Below are positions 49,251 to 60,675 of a stretch of DNA of 64,000 nucleotides, piece after piece. Origin of the DNA: Polydactylus sextarius (taxonomy: Eukaryota > Chordata > Actinopteri > Polynemidae); contig CM028922.1 of assembly GCA_016801845.1 (NCBI GenBank), forward strand, positions 10,007,001-10,071,000, read 5' to 3'. Within the stretch, counting starts at the first letter, position 1, and the number at the start of each line of letters is the position of its first letter. The translations under genes were made by a program, and so were the position numbers. The notes below the pieces were generated by a model. That model did no database searches, was not told the origin of the DNA, and saw nothing but the letters and a program-made list of their open reading frames with translations.

Positions 49251-50979
49251 TGAACTGTAATTATCAACAGAGTGCTGGTTCACAGAGGCATACAGCTGCA
49301 AAGTGGTAATCCAGATATTACATGTATCTCTCACGTCAGGTTGTATCTGCCTCATGTCTTTCCTTCTGCACATGATTAACCAGAAATTGTCTTAAATTGT
49401 AGAATTACACAGTTGTCATATGAATCTATGGCAAATCTGACAGTTGTTATGTTCAAGCAGTATAGCTATTTTTGTATAGTATAACATCATTTAATTATAA
49501 AAATGTCCTTATGAAATATTAAAGTAAAGACGATCTTCACTTGTCAGCATCAAACACCCACTATTTTAAACTTATGAAACAGATGAAGACTGACGAAATG
49601 AAATCCTTGGACTTGTCATTAGCATGTTAAGTAAAGCAGTAGTGATAATGAAGTGTGGTTCTGCTTATCTGTACATTTCATATTGAAATAAATAACATCC
49701 AAGTATATAATTCATACAATGAACCTATGAGGGAATTATAATGATATCCATCTGGTTACTTTAAAATCAGGCCAGATGTCTCTCAACACTGTACCTTCAA
49801 TTTATCATCTTTTCCACCTCCTTCACTAAGCTCTCTGATGTTGTTATTGCATTCTATAAAATGATGTTCCCCTTGAGTCTTTTAGTCAACAAAGTAAAAT
49901 CACGACATCTCCCTTAACATCCCCCTTCAAGTTTCCTCGGGGCAACTTTGCTTTTTTTTCCCCGTCATTCCTTTCAACAGCGAGGTGAAGAAAAAAAAAA
50001 AAAAAACTGCCCAGGGATTAAAATCATACATCTGCATGACAAATGTGCTGTTTCACAGTCTACCAATGCGTTGCTATACATCATGTAATGGACCTAAGTA
50101 GCTATTCTGTACATGTGTGGCGCACCATGATTTAGGAAAGTAGAATATCTACTGCATGAAAAACATTCCTTCCAATAAGCGTTGCTGCGTTTCCTTTGGA
50201 AGCACATGGCTCCACATCATCTGCAGCAGTTTTTCACACCTACACTGCAATTCAAAGGATTTATTACAGTGTATTTCTTTTGTTTATTATGCTTTTTGAT
50301 ATTAGGCAGTTATATAAATTAGCCATTACTAATTTAAAAGCTGCTGTTAGTAAGTATTTATGTCTGATACTGCAGCTGCCTGTAAGGAACAGTGCAAGTA
50401 AAAACACAATAATCCATTTTTTTATATATATATTTCTCAGTTTTTTTTTTTTTTGCCTCTGTGGATGTCCTCATTAGCTATTACTAAAATCTCTGGAACA
50501 TTTTGTGATCCCGTGCTGGCCTCCCACCTAACTATTTTTAAACAATACAGGATAGTAATATTCTCTGTTGTAATAATCATATCTTTGATATCTGTATCTC
50601 TCCTTAATCTATCTTTTCAAGTACAGTATTGACCCGACCTAGAAAAAAGTCTGAAAAAGATGGGTCATCTTATAGTCGGGGTCCAGAGACCTGGGGTCTA
50701 AACAAACATATGACGTCAAACATCTTCTCCGCAAACAGGTCAGATCTTCTTCTTCTCACTCACAATAAAAAAAAGTGACTCAAATGTCAAGCAAGTTAAC
50801 AAACAGCAGAGGAGACAGTGTTTCTCAGACATTAACGAGACTGTGGCGCTCCGCCATAGTCTAATTTCTCCACCATAGTTTCAGTGATAATTACCCTCCA
50901 CGCACTACGGCACTTGGTAGCCGTAATGTTAATACTAATAGTCGTATGCATATTAAACACCGCTCCTTGGGGGGACCAT

Positions 50980-51150
50980 GACCTGGATAGCCGACTGTTC
51001 ATGGCGAACCATGTTGACGTATATATGTTGTGCAGCTGTTCGCCAGTTGAAATCCCGACCCAGACAAGCTTTCCTGTGCATGCTGTCCTCCATTCCTGTG
51101 TCTCTACACTGTCTCAAAAATCCCCAAAAAATAATGACAAAAATAAACAA
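50980..51150 (+). mobile_element. tRNA-like SINE copy 2
   Basis: GACCTGGATAGCCGACTGTT, TGACGTATATATGTTGTGCA, GCTGTTCGCCAGTTGAAATC and the tail CTGTCTCAAAAATCC plus CCAAAAAATAATGAC follow the order of the copy at 35287. It is in the exon C-D intron of the MAO-like gene, opposite to the gene. Confidence 0.72.
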
Positions 51151-51699
51151 ACAAAAAGAGAAGATAGAAGATGCATGCTTGCTACCACAGGTTACGCGCT
51201 TGCTTAATAATTTTTTTCAAAATGGGCTTGAAAAAGAGGGTTTGTCTTATATTCAGGGTTGTTTTATATTTGGGTCAATGCAGTAGATGGTTCGCATTAG
51301 CAATGTTTTATTTACTTATCTAAAATGACAGTGACATTGAACTGCTTCAACACAAAATTAAGATGATTAATTATTAATAATATGATTAATTATTAATACT
51401 AATTGTAATATCTTAGGTATTATTGCTGGATGTATGTCAAGCCTCATGCTAGACTAAAGCAAAGTAGAAGCCACTTTAGCAGCTGGTTTGCTCACTGTGT
51501 CAGGAGCATTATAACGAAAGCCATTTCACTTGGTTTTATTGACAGCAGTGCAGACTTTTGATGCACAAAAATGTCTTGTGGACTGACTCTCTGACTCCAT
51601 AATACAAATGGATCAACAAACTCTGGCGTCACAGAGTTCTGATTCAAACCATGTTATTACTGTTTTATTACGTCAAACATCTGCCTCTGAAGTACTTAC

Positions 51700-51786
51700 T
51701 TTCTCTTCGTAGTGGATGAAAGATGCAGCCTCAGGACCCAGGTATTTGACCAGACTGGAAAGCACAGCTTTTCTTCTCTCTCCAGC
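51700..51786 (-). CDS. MAO-like exon C (ends HYEEK)
   Basis: This 87-bp exon is phase 0 on both sides and encodes 29 residues, from AGERRKAVLSSLVKYLG to SFIHYEEK. The acceptor is tgtttacag and the donor is AAA|gtaagt, close to consensus. It corresponds to the family's ERKKxICELYAKVLGSxEALxPVHYEEK helix and loop. The terminal HYEEK is exact, and the next exon supplies DW (usually NW). The spacing of the helix residues is kept, which supports continuous homology across the B-C junction. Confidence 0.93.
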
Positions 51787-54088
51787 CTGTAAACAGAAAG
51801 AAATGCCTGTCCCAGTGTGGTACTTACATTACACTTGCTTATCACTCAGAAATAGAACAGCAGGCTGCTTGCAAAATGAATGCATATTCTAGAAACCAAT
51901 CCAAACTGGACACAGGAAGCAGCACTCAATTTGAATAACGCCAGCATAGTCAGCACATGCTCCTGGTTGTATTAACACACACCGTGAGTTATACATGGAG
52001 CAACTGAGGCCTGAGGAACCTGAAAGGACCGATCACCATAAAGCACGCTGACAGATCCTCATCTGCATGTCACTTTACCTTTGCTCCCAGCAAAATCTCT
52101 ATGCAGAAACCGATACTCACATTCTCTTAAAATACGCGCAGGAAAAAAAAAAACACACACACACAAAAAAACAAAAACAAAGAGGAAGTGGTAGCACAGC
52201 GACAAATTTAAATCTTAACAAAAACATCCTGCTAATGTAATAGTGCTAGCTGAGGAAAACTGCACTTTCAAAATTTATATACATAACTACATACAAATAC
52301 AATTCATACAGTGTCCAGAGAGCATGAAAGACAAATATAGAAAAAACAGTTATATAATACCAACAAATTATACTTAAAATACAACAACAGTACAGAAGGT
52401 GTGTCATTGTAACCTTGATGTCCACTTCTCTCACATACACCAACATCATTTTCCTCTGTTTAGCAGCGGAGGTTAATTATTGAGCACCCTGTGCTGCATG
52501 GCACAGCAAGTAGACAGGTACTCTGGAGCTTTGCAATGGGCCAGGATAATCACCGAAATGCCAAAACAACAGTACACAGGCTGTTTTTTTTTTTTTTAAA
52601 GACAGAGCACTAGTGCTAAATGAAAATGTGAACACAGCAGGAAAAGGGGGGAAATAAAAGAAGGAAAACGAAAGGAGGTGGTGTTGGAGCTTGATTGTTT
52701 TTTAACTAGAATCCATGCCGTTAAGCAAAGATTCCCATGTTAGCGTTCTATCTGGGCATCACGGATAAATTTCTTCCTGCAGACTTTAATTTGAAATCCA
52801 AGTCTCTATATAACACAAATAAATTTGGTCCCCTCCCAAAATGATCATCTGGTTATTTTCATGTTGTAGCTGATCTGTGTATGAAATGTAATCTAACGAT
52901 CTAAAAGCAACAAAACCCATAAAAGCGTAATATAGCAGCAGAAAAAATTGTTGCAGCAAATAATTCACAATTACTACGAAAATATCAAGACCTCACTTGC
53001 ATTTTAGAGGAGTCTTAACATTACACTTGATGTTGCTGTTGATTGATTTTATAATCTAGAACGATTCAAGTCTATTCCTGGCATTACTTGTTTACCAAGT
53101 GGTGGATGACTATTAACGTTCATGTAGTTCTTTAAAGTTTCAATTTTGATGAGTTGGTACTATGTAATTATTAAAAATGCAGCTGTCTTTGTTTTTCCTC
53201 TTGTGGACAGGCATCATGGTTTACACATATTGATATTTAAACACATCTTCAAGACTTATTAGTTTGTCTCTGCTGTTGAATTAAAAATTAACTCAGTATT
53301 CTTATGTAGTGAGGTCATCAGTCTCTTAATGTATTTGTCATTTCAGCGTTACCACAGAAAGTGCACATTTCTCACCACAAGCTACAAGAAGCAATTGCAA
53401 TAACAAAAAGAAACCTACAACTCACTCGGTACACGTTCACTCTACTTGAAATCCAGCTTCCTGGTCCTGTTGCTGTCCTGTTGTTAAGTATTGATAATCC
53501 ACTAATTGTTCTGTCAGTAACCAACTGTTCTGTCGTGTCTACCGTGACTGGTATGGTTAAATGTGAAAACAATGCAGACATCACTAAACGCTGCTACCAC
53601 TGAACCTGTGATAAGGTAAACCAGGCTGCAGTGCTCAACAGGCGGCTACTGGAGCTCCAGAGTCTGGCTGAGCTCTGCATGGGTCTGATATTGTTCCAAA
53701 CAAAACTCCCAGCATGCCTTTGGCCTTTGTAAATGTTGAAAATAAAATAAAATAATAAGATGTCATTATGATTTTTATTTATAGGTAAACTAACATTTTG
53801 AATTGAACGCACATCACAATGTGAATTAACAAAAGAAAAAAAAACTAAACATCGTGGACACGATGATCAAGATGCATAAACTGAAAGGGTTCTATAAATA
53901 CAATTCAATGCACTGCTTCAGTGATGTTTGTTGCATTATTGTTTTAGGAGTAGTACGAAGGGTGTGTGTGTGTGAGTGGTGAAGTCAGAGTGAGAGAGCA
54001 GCGTGGACGAGTGTGTCAGTAAAGGATCTGACGCCTATTATTATTAAAGTTTCATGTCTAAAACACATTCACATTAATGACCTGTTAC
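51787..54088 (-). other. Intron of the MAO-like gene (exon B to C)
   Basis: A 2.3-kb AT-rich intron with A-rich and ACAC-rich stretches near 52141-52180. No exon, transposon core or RNA gene was recognised. Confidence 0.75.
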
Positions 54089-54250
54089 CTCCTTGGTGGT
54101 CCACTGCGTGGCCTGTTTGCCGGCGATGAATCCAACCAAAGCAGCGTTACCGTTGTGGCTAGTGGCGTCGAAAGTAATACAGAATGGACTGTCGCTGGAG
54201 TCGGATCCTGCAACGATCTCCCCAGAGAAGCCGTTCTCTTTCCAGAAAGC
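54089..54250 (-). CDS. MAO-like exon B (substrate-domain strand and helix)
   Basis: This 162-bp exon is phase 0 at both ends and encodes 54 residues from AFWKENGFSGEIVAG to ATQWTTKE. The acceptor is ccctacag and the donor is GAG|gtaaca. It corresponds to the MAO segment (E/A)FWxKxxYCG...LDDTKPDG...GFILARK. Here the normally conserved LDDTKPDG has become FDATSHNG, and GFILA(R/H)K has become GFIAGKQ. The exon is clearly homologous but much more diverged than expected for the canonical fish enzyme. The reading frame is clean, with no stop or frameshift, so it does not look like a pseudogene. Confidence 0.92.
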
Positions 54251-54527
54251 CTGTAGGGACACAGAGGCAATTAACGGCTTCATCATCTGTCACCGATTTT
54301 CAGCTGTTAAACATGAATCCCCAACTGGTGCTCTGTTGTGCACAAAAATGTGTAAATTGTGAAGTAATTTAGAATTAAACATCATAATTCGATCCAAAAG
54401 TGTGAAGAATTAATTCAAATGAATTAACAGAAGTATCAACAATGTTATTATGAACCAACTAAAATCAATACACGATCTATTTAGAGTTGGCAAAGGCAGT
54501 TTCAACTTACAACACCTTCCTATTTTA

Positions 54528-54635
54528 CCATTTTTGCCTTTAATGATAGCACGCAGTAAGGTTTGACTCAGTCGAACCGCTTATATACGCCAGCATGGTG
54601 CGCCATAACCATTCTGGTATACAGGCGCCTGCATC
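54528..54635 (-). mobile_element. tRNA-like SINE copy 3 (fragment)
   Basis: Reverse-complemented, it reads GAATGGTTATGGCGCACCAT, GCTGGCGTATATAAGCG and then ATCATTAAAGGCAAAAATG. It matches copies 1 and 2 with the middle shortened. Confidence 0.7.
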
Positions 54636-55748
54636 TGTGCCCTGACTTACTTGTTCTCTTCATTGCACGTCCACTATGTGCCATAAATGTCAACTGCTGC
54701 AACACGAGGCTGTGTGAAGCAGGTGACATGTGTGTTTGTTTTGCTTCAATTTGTCCTCCAAGAGAAATTCTTGGAATTGAGATGTTCTTTCCTCATGTCA
54801 CGTTATATAAGTCGCTTTCAGGTGTCAACCTTCTTTGATTCGCTACATGTCCTAAAGATGGAATTGTTCGTCAACACAGAGGCCAAACAATGCATGTAGA
54901 AGAGTGGGCAGATTATGAATGAGCTATCTGCAAACTGACTGCTACACAGTTGATTTGCTCTGATTACTGCTGCGCATTGAGTGCATGTGAGATTCAAAAG
55001 CAGTTGTGATAATTGGGCTGCATCTGGGGCAAAAAAAAACATTCCTGTAAAATAAACTGTAGTGTAGTGACAGTTTGTTCTATGGAAGATACACAATCAT
55101 TTATAAAATATTCAGACCACTCACTATGAACTGCTGCCATATGCACAACCGAGTAGAAAAAGGCACAGTACAGACTGAAATCTGTGTTAAAGGGGGCTTT
55201 AAACTTATGTGCTATGATGCAGACAAACATTGCATGTGTTCTCATTTCAGCATCTGTGGTGCTTCCTTAGATAGCACGAAAGATGTAACACACGTCTCAT
55301 AAAACAATAAGCATCTAACTCTCTTACACATGCTATGTGTAACCTGCTGGAAACATTCCAGTGTCACACTAACATATTTCATTGTACCAACAATTAAAGA
55401 TTTGACTGTTTTAATGATATTAATGCCATCTAATTAATTAATTTGTCGATATATTGCTTCTGTATTATTTCAGCTTTGTATCACTTCCGTAAAAGCTGCT
55501 TTTGCGGTGTTTGTCTATGAACATATGCACGTTCTGGACACACATATGTAACACATGAGTAAGCGTTCATTCATCCATCCATGCACATTTTGCTCTGCAG
55601 CTGCAGAACGGCAGCTGAAAACGTGATCGTTGCATATTTATTTATGCAGGTGGTTTTTCATTTTTATTTACCCTGAATAAATTATAACCTGATTTGACGA
55701 ATGATCATGGAGGAAATAAAATCAATATTCTGGTTGTGTTGCAAAAAA

Positions 55749-55779
<31 letters not shown>

Positions 55780-57781
55780 TCTTGCCCAGTTATCAGTTTA
55801 AAGAAATTCTGCTGATCAACCAACCAAATAGAGTAATAAATGTATTTACATTTAACTGTGCTTGCACTCTCTTAAATATTACTTTAAGAATAATGGAAGC
55901 ACGATATTCTTGCTTTGTGATTTTGCCCAACACTGAAAACAATATTTGAAATTACAAAAAGGACTCATGTCTTTGCCTTGCTCATTTCAGCTGGTTTCTC
56001 AGTTGCCAGAACCAATCCTTTTTGTGCGCAGGACAGTTCAGCCCTCCTGCCAAGAAGCACTGTCTGAGTGATCAACAAGGTTGAAGTATGATGGCATCAC
56101 TTCACTCAGTCCTAGACCTCAGGAGACACTGAGGTAGAGGCAACACAGATGTGCATTGGGCTGCACAAGTTTGTTCAACATCAAGAGTGAGGGTCCTGCC
56201 CTTGTCTCAGCTGCCTCAGCGATCCACCTTTAAATGGCAACGCTGCCGGACCATGTTCAGTTACCCAAACGTGGATCTTTTTACTTTAAAGCATAGCAAC
56301 CTGCCACCATCTGTAGCCCGACCCGTCGACCCACACCAATCCACTCATGGGATTCAGATGTTTTTTTTTTTTTTTTTTGCTTGAGGCTTCAGAATCTGCT
56401 GATTTGCTGAATTTTTCATATCCAGACTTCACATAAGCTCCATATAATGTGGAGATGATTGCTGTAAGCATCACCCTGGCAATTTACCCAACAGTGGGGG
56501 CACTGTCACAGGTAAGTGAAGAGACACGCATGAGATTGCCAGCCCCGGGCTGCCTTCAAGGACTTGGGATCCGGAGAGGGACGAGCTGGTGGCTCGGAGG
56601 ATTGTCCCCCCACTGTGGAGCAGATCATCCAAAGAAGAAGTGCAGATTTGACAATTTATGCTGCAAATGCAAAATCCACGGCTTTGCACGAGTGATACGA
56701 CAAGAGCTTTTCCACTGAAGTGCTCAGTCAGCTCAGCTTGCTCTCTCTGTGCTGCTATCAAAGTGTCTCAGTGCTTTCTTTTGGTCATGGGTTTTTTTTT
56801 TTTTTTTTTACAACCACTGTCTTCTGTAATGTTTCAGGACGTGTTAGATGGCAGCGTCTAGAACTAAACTGTCTCTTTTTCGAAACTTAAGTTGCCGTTG
56901 GCTCTTGATGTCTTCTTCAAAAGAACCCTGTTATTTGTTCAACTGCTGCACCAGAGCACCAGCATTATTGATTGATGGATAAACAAGGGGAGAGGCGTTT
57001 AAAGGAGATAATGATGTGACCCCACCAACATCCACATTCTGATTTGACTGAGATAACGATCTCTACTGTATTTTTGTTTAACAAGTGCTCGGGAGCAAGT
57101 GGGAAATAAAATATTAACCATGTTCCTCTGTAATTAAACTTGTGGTTCCAGGTGCCATTTTACGCATTGGAAAAAAAAAACAAGATATGGTCCATAATAG
57201 ACATGGAGGTTCCTTTTGGGCAAAACCACAAGATAAAGATAAAAGCAAACACATGAGAGTTGAAGGGGAGAAACGTGAGGCAGATACGGCGCGAGGTAAA
57301 ACTGAGTCACATGAACATGAAACGTATCTTGATTTCATTCAGTGTGACTCACGCTCCCCGAGGAGATTATCATTGTAGTTATACCTTATACATTGTGAAT
57401 AATGTCCATAAGACCAATAGATAAGCATCACTTCAAATGAAAAAAAAAAAAAAAAAAAAAGATTTCACTGCTCATGGGATTTAATTCTACATGTGCTAGA
57501 TAACCCTCTAAATAGGGTTTTGGTTGCAGCTTTAATTGAAGAAAATAAGAAAATCTAAAATAAAATAAAGATGAAATGATAAAGGAAAAATAAAGGAAGA
57601 GAAAAGAATTCTCAAGTAAATCTCAACTTGAGTATTGCTCCGGAGTATTTTTAGCCAAGACTGTCTTAGGATAATTGTTTCTGAACGAACAGGCAGATCT
57701 TCTTGATAAATTAAATTTATTATTAAAAACAGTGTATCACAGTAAACAAGAAAAGAAGCAACCATCCAGGCTTGTTGTGTT

Positions 57782-57829
57782 AATATATATATATATATAT
57801 ACAGTATATATATATATATATATATATAA
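57782..57829. repeat. (TA)n microsatellite, palindromic
   Basis: Two TA blocks around an ACAGTA interruption; self-complementary and liable to cruciform extrusion. Confidence 0.95.
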
Positions 57830-59509
57830 ACACTCAGGCTCAATAACTACGAGCAGATGTTTCCTGTAGAAAATGATCATCTTCAGCAGAGTGTGGAGGC
57901 ATTTGGCTCATGCTTTCATGCAGAACTGCTGTCACTCAGTGACACATGTGGGTTTTCAAGCATAAACAGCTTTTCACGAGTCCTGAAAATGCACCTAAAA
58001 AGGGACTTCAAACAGGGAACAAGGTCTGAGGATCAGTGGACTTTGTTCCTTCAGACATTGTCATTGTGGTTCTTTACAACATCAACACTGACACAGTGGT
58101 GTGTATTCGTGGGGATGGACTGGCAGATATCCAAGAAGAGAGCCGCTATTTTTAAACACGGGCACAGGTGTAATTAAAATAATTAAAAATGGCAGCGTTC
58201 CATTCAGGTGTGCTACAATAGATTTGTGATGTTGGCTCACTCTAGTGCCTACCGGAGGACTGTATGGAGGAGGAATATTTGTTTCATCAGTATTTTTTTT
58301 TTTTTTTACAATGACAAGTCAAAATGTCTGTGTAATTGCCTTGGAATCAAATCTCACAGTACATTTGTGATTTATGTCTAAAACTATCAGTTATTCTCTG
58401 GTGATCCACAGTCTAGTCCACTAAATAGTGGATTTAGACTTGGAGTGTACAGTTCATGGGTGTCTGAGTGTAAAGTTTACATGTTTGGGGACATCCAATT
58501 TTCTTTTTGATTCAATGTCAATGTCAGAGGGTAAAAATCAACGGGAGGAGGTCCAGATTAACTGAGCCCTGCTCCCGTATATTTATTATTGATTTATTAA
58601 TGAGGTTATACACAGAATGAGATTTTCTCATGGTTTAAAGTATACAAAAAAAGGAAAATCTACTGACAAAATATTTTTAAAAAGTTTTCCTGGTGCAGCA
58701 TGCAACAAAGATTCTGATGGCCATGGAACAAAGCCTGGTTGCTATGGTTACACCATACAGACACTGGGACTATTTTTTTCAGTCTTAACCTGATTTTACC
58801 TTTCCATGCAGTTTTCGAAGTCTTTGTTTGTTTAAGTTTCTTTTGTAAATGTTTTGAAATTGTCTTTTATATGTCAAGGAGACATATTCATCCAGCTTAA
58901 CTTCACACTCTTCACTTTTCGCTCCTCTATTCATTTGTGAACAAACAGCATGTGTGAGGTGCTGAGCCCTACCTCGTCTTTAACACTCGCAGAAAAACAT
59001 GTCATATTTATAACGGTAAGCAGTGAGCTTTCCAGATCAATCTCCACATGCGGCCGCAAACACGTGAGACAAAGTGAGTAAAATCCATAAACCGTCTCCT
59101 AGATCAGTGACCGTTTTGTCATCTGTTTATCAGAATCCGAATGCGCTGAATCTTGGCAACGAACCAAGATTCAGTAGCACAGATCAAATAAATGTTTCCA
59201 TGAGCACTAATGATTCTGTGTTCATTACAGTAGACAAATTTAATCTACTAACAAGGCGCACCGGCGTTTTGTTAATTAATTGCATGGTTGCAAAGTGCAA
59301 AACGGAGAAGACGAGACAAATTGAATTCCATGCGCTTTTTAGTACCAAGTGTTGAGATCTGTAACCAAACTTGTGCCAAATGAGTCGACTCCTTCCTGCT
59401 ACCCTTTCCCAGCCCTGATGCTGCTACCAGCCAGCGCACGTTCTTGCATTTCACATGACAGTGCACAGTGACAATGTGATTTCAACCTCATTTTGGTATC
59501 TTGTTGCAC

Positions 59510-59634
59510 AGAAATCAAATCAATTTTTTATTTATATGGCACTTTTCATACTTAAAAGCAACACAAAGTGCTTCACAGAGGCTAAAGGCAACAGAGACGA
59601 AAATCCAACCCTCCTATCCCCACGGTTACATACA

Positions 59635-59670
<36 letters not shown>

Positions 59671-60180
59671 GGTTCACACCCACACACACTAGCTATCATC
59701 AAAGAGACGTGGCTGGACACCAAGGCCTGTGGTAAGGAGAAAACCACCTCTGGGGGCCGTCCACGCTGAGACGGCTCACGACCCAGGACTACAGGGAGCG
59801 CTGCCACAGAGATGACCCTGACCCGAGCAAACAGGAAGCCCCACACCAAGATGCAGAGCCCCTGGTCACCCAGGCCAGAGCCGCCTTCAGGACAGCGCCC
59901 CCACAGGCAGACCAAGAGCAGCTCCCAGCGTGGCAGGCCCACATGAGGAAACACTGGAGCTAAAAACTGAATAACTAACGCAGTAAAATTTGATAAGAAA
60001 TAGATCAATAAGATAATGAAAAGAATATTAATAAAGACATGTGAATAAAACATATACCTAAAATAATAGATTAAATATGATAAAGTGCCTAAAAAAAATT
60101 AAGAAATCAATTAAAAGCCTGATTAAAACAGTGAGTTTTGAGCCTCTTCTTAAAAATATCAACACTCCTGTAATGGGACC
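59510..60180. repeat. Dispersed fish repeat with (CA)n and GC-rich centre
   Basis: TTTATTTATATGGCACTTTT, CAAAGTGCTTCACAGAGG, a CA array, a GC-rich block (59695-59960) and, at the end, TTAAAAGCCTGATTAAAACA, GTGAGTTTTGAGCCTC. This order recurs widely in fish genomes. The 173-residue minus-strand frame across it, and the shorter plus-strand ones, are by-products of the GC-rich block. Confidence 0.55.
59636..59665. repeat. (CA)n microsatellite
   Basis: An uninterrupted CA run within the dispersed repeat at 59510-60180. Confidence 0.97.
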
Positions 60181-60574
60181 CGATTTTGAGCCGGAATTTT
60201 GAGACATTTTTATAAATTTGGCTCCTGCTAATTTCATTCTCTAAACCAAAACAAACAACGCCATTCACAAATGTATGTTTCATTTATAATCAACAGTCAA
60301 ATGTGGTCATTCACGATCCGTTTTAATGCAATTTTGTCTATTAATTCCATGAAATGGGTCCCTGTATTATAAATTTGGACGAGTGACAAATGCTGAGTCA
60401 TTTGTAATAGAGATGAAAGAAGTTGTATACTATTGTTTAGAACAAACATAAGCCGATGATTTAAAGGCTGAAACTACCATATAGGAGACAAAGAGCTCCT
60501 GTCAAATTTCCAAACAAAACATTGGTGTTCATGTTCAACATTCACTCAGTTGTGTGTTACTCTCAGTTACTCAC

Positions 60575-60675
60575 CGTCTGGTAGGTAATGATGAATTTTA
60601 TCATGTGGCCCACAGGCATGTTCTGGGTAAGGAATTCTCTCTGGCTGGGCAGCGCTGGCTCGTAGTGGATTTTTG
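60575..60675 (-). CDS. MAO-like exon A (active-site lysine segment)
   Basis: This 101-bp exon starts with two bases that complete an Ala codon and then encodes 33 residues beginning KIHYEPALPSQREF and ending FIITYQT. The acceptor is ctcaccag and the donor is ACG|gtgagt. The KIH(Y/F)xPxLP motif is the family signature around MAO-B Lys296, which hydrogen-bonds a water near flavin N5; the lysine is kept. The following MPVGHMIKF matches the family's (V/M)PMGxVIK strand. The exon ends in phase 0 and joins AFWKEN of the next exon, as in other MAOs. Identification is by recall of human and zebrafish MAO. Confidence 0.93.

Larger units (their letters stand above)
48161..51699 (-). other. Intron of the MAO-like gene (exon C to D)
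   Basis: This 3.5-kb intron contains copies of the AGGTCA-bearing dispersed repeat (48775-49250), short A/T runs and a tRNA-like SINE (50980-51150). No further exon was seen. Confidence 0.75.
54251..60574 (-). other. Intron of the MAO-like gene (exon A to B)
   Basis: This 6.3-kb intron holds a minus-strand SINE fragment (54528-54635), poly(A) and (TA)n tracts, and a GC-richer dispersed repeat with a (CA)n array (about 59510-60180). Several open frames around 56150-56760 on both strands match no protein I recognise and are not called. Confidence 0.75.

Noticed and set aside
56150..56761. Overlapping open frames on both strands with a CAG|GTAAGT donor-like site near 56512
   Set aside because: No acceptor or homologous partner exon found, no recognised protein, and the region is inside a MAO-like intron. 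Possibly an unclassified transposon piece.
59532..60053. Longest open frame in the window (173 codons, minus strand)
   Set aside because: It runs across the (CA)n array and the GC-rich body of a dispersed repeat, inside an intron of the MAO-like gene. The Val/Cys run is just translated microsatellite.
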